Source: UBA8337 sp965658615
Lineage (GTDB): Bacteria; Pseudomonadota; Alphaproteobacteria; RS24
Reading direction: 5' to 3'
DNA: 18,637 nucleotides
Assembly (NCBI GenBank): GCA_965658615.1
Contig: CBFHSX010000031.1
Coordinates: forward strand, 1-18,637
Shown: positions 15,750 through 18,637 of the stretch, piece by piece
How the letters are laid out: every line of letters begins with the position of its first letter
Position numbering within the stretch: the stretch's first letter is position 1
Translations under genes and position numbers: made by a program
The notes under the pieces: model-generated
Told to the model about the DNA's origin: nothing
What the model saw: only the letters and a program-made list of their open reading frames with translations
Database searches by the model: none

Positions 15750-16874
15750 ATGAATAGTTTCAACCCGCATTTCAAAACCCTGATGGGCCCCGGCCCGTCC
15801 AATATTGACCCGCGCGTCTTGCAAGCCATGGCGCGGCCAATCATCGGTCATCTCGACCCGCAATTTATCGGCCTGATGGACGAGATTAAGGATTTGCTGC
15901 GTTATGCCTATCAAACCGAAAACCCGCTGACCTTTCCGGTCTCGGCGCCGGGCTCGGCCGGCATGGAAACCTGTTTCGCCAATCTGGTGGAGCCGGGCGA
16001 TAAAGTGCTGGTGTGCATTAATGGTGTGTTTGGCGGGCGCATGAAAGAAAACGTCATTCGCTGCGGCGGCGAAGCCGTGCTGGTGGAAGACGCATGGGGC
16101 ACGCCGGTGTCGACCGATAAGGTCGAAGCCGCGCTCAAGGCCCATCCGGATATTAAAATCCTCGCCTTTGTGCATGCCGAGACCTCAACCGGCGTGTGCT
16201 CTGACGGCGCGGCCCTGGCCAAGCTGGCGCAGGCGCATGGCTGCCTGACGATTATGGATTGCGTCACCTCATTGGCCGGTGTGCCGGTGATGATCGACGA
16301 ATGGGGCATTGATGCGGCCTATTCGGGCACGCAAAAATGCCTGTCCTGCCCGCCCGGCCTATCGCCCGTCACTTTTTCGGAAAAAGCCATTGAGGCGGTG
16401 CGCCGCCGCAATACGCCGATCCAAAGCTGGTTCCTCGATTTGTCGCTGGTGATGGATTATTGGTCGGGCGACGGCGCGCGCAGCTATCACCATACAGCAC
16501 CCATTAACGCCATGTATGCGCTGCATGAAAGCCTGCTGATTGTCAGGCAAGAAGGGCTTGAGGCCGCTTGGGCGCGCCATCGCGCGCAGCACGAAAAGCT
16601 GAAAGCCGGGCTTGAGGAATTGGGTCTGTCGCTTTTGGTCGACGAAGCCCACCGCCTGCCGCAAATGAATTCCGTGCTTATCCCGGAGGCGCTGAAACCG
16701 CGCGAAGCCGAGATCCGTAAAACGCTTTTGCACACGCATAATCTTGAAATCGGGGCCGGTCTCGGCGCGCTGGCCGGTCAGATTTGGCGCATTGGCCTGA
16801 TGGGCTATGGCGCGTCGGACGAAAATGTCGAGACCTGCCTGAGCGCGCTGAAAGAGGTGCTGGGTGCCGCATAA
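15750..16874 (+). CDS. Class V PLP aminotransferase, alanine/serine-glyoxylate type
   Basis: This 374-aa fold-type I PLP enzyme aligns by eye along its whole length with human alanine-glyoxylate aminotransferase. Shared landmarks are LMGPGPSN (11-18), MDEIKDLLRYAYQTENPLT (43-61), ETSTGV (144-149), the PLP-contacting Asp170, Schiff-base Lys196 in SGTQKCLSCPPG, YHHTAPI (246-252) and carboxylate-binding Arg347 in WRIGLMG. It would move an amino group from alanine or serine to glyoxylate or a related keto acid. The start at ATG 15750 gives the family's usual N-terminus, though its ribosome site is weak; GTG 15705 with GGGAGGAG upstream would add 15 residues. LivH follows 93 nt downstream, suggesting that this enzyme acts on an imported amino compound. 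A specialised acceptor, as in ureidoglycine or pyridoxamine enzymes, cannot be excluded. Confidence 0.92.
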   Translation: MNSFNPHFKTLMGPGPSNIDPRVLQAMARPIIGHLDPQFIGLMDEIKDLLRYAYQTENPLTFPVSAPGSAGMETCFANLVEPGDKVLVCINGVFGGRMKENVIRCGGEAVLVEDAWGTPVSTDKVEAALKAHPDIKILAFVHAETSTGVCSDGAALAKLAQAHGCLTIMDCVTSLAGVPVMIDEWGIDAAYSGTQKCLSCPPGLSPVTFSEKAIEAVRRRNTPIQSWFLDLSLVMDYWSGDGARSYHHTAPINAMYALHESLLIVRQEGLEAAWARHRAQHEKLKAGLEELGLSLLVDEAHRLPQMNSVLIPEALKPREAEIRKTLLHTHNLEIGAGLGALAGQIWRIGLMGYGASDENVETCLSALKEVLGAA

Positions 16875-16910
16875 GGTACGCTTTAGACGTGAAAAGACGC
16901 TTGAATTCAC

Positions 16911-16933
16911 GAGCCGGCGCGTTAGGCTCTTTT
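16911..16933 (+). terminator. Weak terminator-like hairpin between aminotransferase and livH
   Basis: GAGCC (16911-16915) pairs with GGCTC (16925-16929) across a 9-nt loop and is followed by TTTT. The stem is only 5 bp, so at best partial termination is expected. The same stretch carries CGTGAA/TTCACG arms (16888-16893, 16905-16910) and a weak promoter-like TTGAAT-16 nt-TAGGCT (16901-16928), so livH could have its own promoter. Confidence 0.33.
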
Positions 16934-16967
16934 CGGCGCGTTCGGGTTTTATGACTGCGGGGGACAT

Positions 16968-17834
16968 ATGGCAGAATTTCTGCAGCTTTTGATTATCGGC
17001 CTATCGCAGGGCTGCGTATATGGCCTCATCGCCATGGGCTTTGTGATGATTTACAAAGCCACCGAGATGGTCAATTTCGCACAGGGCGATATTATGATGG
17101 TCGGCAGTTTTGTCGCCTTCAGCTTTATCGTCACCTGGGGCTTCAATTTCTGGCTCGGCCTGCTGGCTGCCATGTTTGTCATGGCTATTTTCGGCTTTTT
17201 GGTCGATGCCGTGGTGGTGCGCCGCATTATCGGCCAGCCGCAATTTTCCATCGTCATCTTGACCATCAGCCTCGGCTTTATTTTTCGCGCCGTGGCCGGC
17301 ATGATTTGGGGACAAGCGCCATTGAGCCTCGACACACCCTTTGCCGGCACATCGGATTTCGGCGGCGCGGTTATCGGCCATGACCGGCTGGCCATTATGG
17401 GCGGCACTGTGGTCACCGTCTCCCTGATCTTTTTATTCCTGCGCTATAGCCGCTGGGGCATTGCCATGCAGGCGGCATCGCAAAACCAACTTGCCGCCTT
17501 TTATGTCGGCATTCCGGTCAAGCTTGTCTATTCGGGCGTTTGGGGTCTGGCCGCAGCGATTAGCTGCATTGCCGGTGTATTATTGGCACCGATTACCCTG
17601 ATCGGCCCCCTTAATGGTTTTCTCGGCATTAAAGCTTTTGCCGCGGCCGTCATCGGTGGCTTTGGCTCCCTGCCCGGCGCGCTGATTGGCGGGCTGATTA
17701 TCGGCATTGCCGAACCCTTCGCCGCCGCCTATCTGCCGGAGGTGAAAAACATTATCGGCTATCTGATTATGTTCGCCGTCTTGATGCTGCGCCCTGAGGG
17801 CCTGTTCGCCACGATTTACCAAAAGAAAGTGTAA
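16968..17834 (+). CDS. livH: Branched-chain amino acid type ABC transporter permease LivH
   Basis: This 288-aa inner-membrane permease of the HAAT family is slightly shorter than E. coli LivH. It has about eight hydrophobic segments. Family landmarks are GLSQGCVYGLIAMGFVMIYKAT (about 11-32), VNFAQGDIMMVG (35-46) and the cytoplasmic ATPase-coupling loop near GIPVKLVYSGVWGLAAAISCIAGVLLAP (about 181-208), followed by AFAAAVIGGFGSLPGALIGGLIIG. The start has GGGGGA 4 nt upstream. LivM begins 3 nt after the stop, so the two permeases are one operon. The ATPases and binding protein are not in the window. Relatives import amino acids, amides or urea, so the substrate is open; the aminotransferase upstream points towards amino acids. 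Confidence 0.94.
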   Translation: MAEFLQLLIIGLSQGCVYGLIAMGFVMIYKATEMVNFAQGDIMMVGSFVAFSFIVTWGFNFWLGLLAAMFVMAIFGFLVDAVVVRRIIGQPQFSIVILTISLGFIFRAVAGMIWGQAPLSLDTPFAGTSDFGGAVIGHDRLAIMGGTVVTVSLIFLFLRYSRWGIAMQAASQNQLAAFYVGIPVKLVYSGVWGLAAAISCIAGVLLAPITLIGPLNGFLGIKAFAAAVIGGFGSLPGALIGGLIIGIAEPFAAAYLPEVKNIIGYLIMFAVLMLRPEGLFATIYQKKV

Positions 17835-17837
17835 GCC

Positions 17838-18637
17838 ATGCGCGTATTGTTCAAGACAGATTATAATCAGGACATTAAAATCGCCAAACATAGCGGCTAT
17901 GTGTTTTGGTATGCGGCGCTTTTGGCTGCTGTCTTTGCTGCACCGCTTGTGCTCGACACCTATTGGGTCAATGAGCTGACCCGCGTCTTGATTTACGCGC
18001 TTGCCGGGCTTGGCCTGATGGTGGTGACCGGCTTTACCGGCCAAGTCTCGCTGGGCCACGCCGCCTTTATGGCCATTGGCGCCTATACCCAAGCCTTTCT
18101 GCTGATGCAGGGCGTGCCGTTTCTCATTGCCTTGCCGATTGCGGCGCTGACCTCCGGCTTTATCGGCCTGATGATTGCCGTGCCGGCCAGCCGCATGACC
18201 GGGCTTTATCTGACCATTGCCTCGCTGGCATTCGCCATTGTGGTCGAGGATGTCATCATCCATTGGGAGAGCGTCACCGGCGGCAATCGCGGCATGGCGG
18301 TCGATCCGCCCGTGCTGTTCGGCTATATGATTTTCGAAGCATGGGAATATTATTATATCGTGCTGGCCATTCTCATCATCGCCATTGTGCTGGTGCTCAA
18401 TATCCTGCGCGCGCCTTTGGGACGCGCCATGCTGGCTGTGCGCGATAGCGAGATTTCAGCCGAGAGCCTCGGCATTCGCGTGGCGCGCACCAAAGTGCTG
18501 GCCTTTCTTATTTCCGCCGCCCTGACCGGTCTGGCCGGCGGCTTATTCGCGCATTTCATTCAGTTTCTGTCGCCCGAAACCTTTGGCATTATCTTGTCCA
18601 TTCAATTGCTGTTGATGATTGTTGTGGGCGGTCTGGG
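17838..18637 (+). CDS. livM: Branched-chain amino acid type ABC transporter permease LivM (3' end beyond window)
   Basis: The frame is open from ATG 17838 through the window end (266 complete codons, no stop). After a polar N-terminus, hydrophobic segments carry the LivM landmarks VVTGFTGQVSLGHAAFMAIGAY (about 62-83), SRMTGLYLTIASLAFAIV (about 117-134) and the coupling loop GRAMLAVRDSEISAESLGI (about 194-212) followed by ISAALTGLAGG. It pairs with LivH to form the transmembrane channel of a HAAT importer. The 3-nt gap to LivH and the lack of a separate ribosome site suggest coupled translation. By family length roughly 50-100 residues are probably missing. Confidence 0.94.
   Translation, partial: MRVLFKTDYNQDIKIAKHSGYVFWYAALLAAVFAAPLVLDTYWVNELTRVLIYALAGLGLMVVTGFTGQVSLGHAAFMAIGAYTQAFLLMQGVPFLIALPIAALTSGFIGLMIAVPASRMTGLYLTIASLAFAIVVEDVIIHWESVTGGNRGMAVDPPVLFGYMIFEAWEYYYIVLAILIIAIVLVLNILRAPLGRAMLAVRDSEISAESLGIRVARTKVLAFLISAALTGLAGGLFAHFIQFLSPETFGIILSIQLLLMIVVGGL

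Overview
The window reads as chromosomal DNA of a Gram-negative alphaproteobacterium, probably an aerobic aquatic or marine type. The signs are a long TonB-dependent receptor, an ornithine-lipid acyltransferase, an overlapping PlcP-type phospholipase and Agt-type glycosyltransferase pair, a BCCT osmolyte transporter, a TPR-sulfotransferase and an AGXT/Liv locus. No rRNA, tRNA, CRISPR array, insertion sequence or phage gene was seen. Coding density is high and no gene-free stretch reaches 300 bases. The taxonomic placement is inference from gene content only.

Layout. Positions 1-378 hold the end of an unknown gene and a small membrane-anchored protein, both on the + strand, followed by a possible terminator. 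From 428 to 15505 every gene lies on the - strand. In transcription order they are: TonB-dependent receptor, TPR-sulfotransferase, BCCT transporter, MarR regulator, GST-family protein, FAD monooxygenase, RecQ, an unknown 212-residue protein, OlsB-like acyltransferase, PlcP-like phospholipase C and Agt-like glycosyltransferase. From 15750 onward the strand is +: an alanine-glyoxylate type aminotransferase, then the two permeases (LivH, LivM) of a branched-chain amino acid type ABC importer, with LivM cut by the window edge.

The most coherent unit is 428-3312. OlsB starts ornithine-lipid synthesis. PlcP removes the headgroup from phospholipids to give diacylglycerol, and Agt glycosylates diacylglycerol. 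Together these replace phospholipids with phosphorus-free lipids. PHO-box-like direct repeats with the expected 11-bp periodicity lie upstream of both olsB and plcP, so the sequence itself suggests PhoB control. The upstream site also argues for a start for OlsB downstream of the longest open frame.

A second unit is 8364-12474: sulfotransferase, BCCT transporter and MarR regulator, joined by an 8-nt gap and a 4-nt stop/start overlap. A 7+2+7 palindrome that could be the MarR operator lies in front of the GST-monooxygenase pair. RecQ and its unknown downstream partner separate these two regions.
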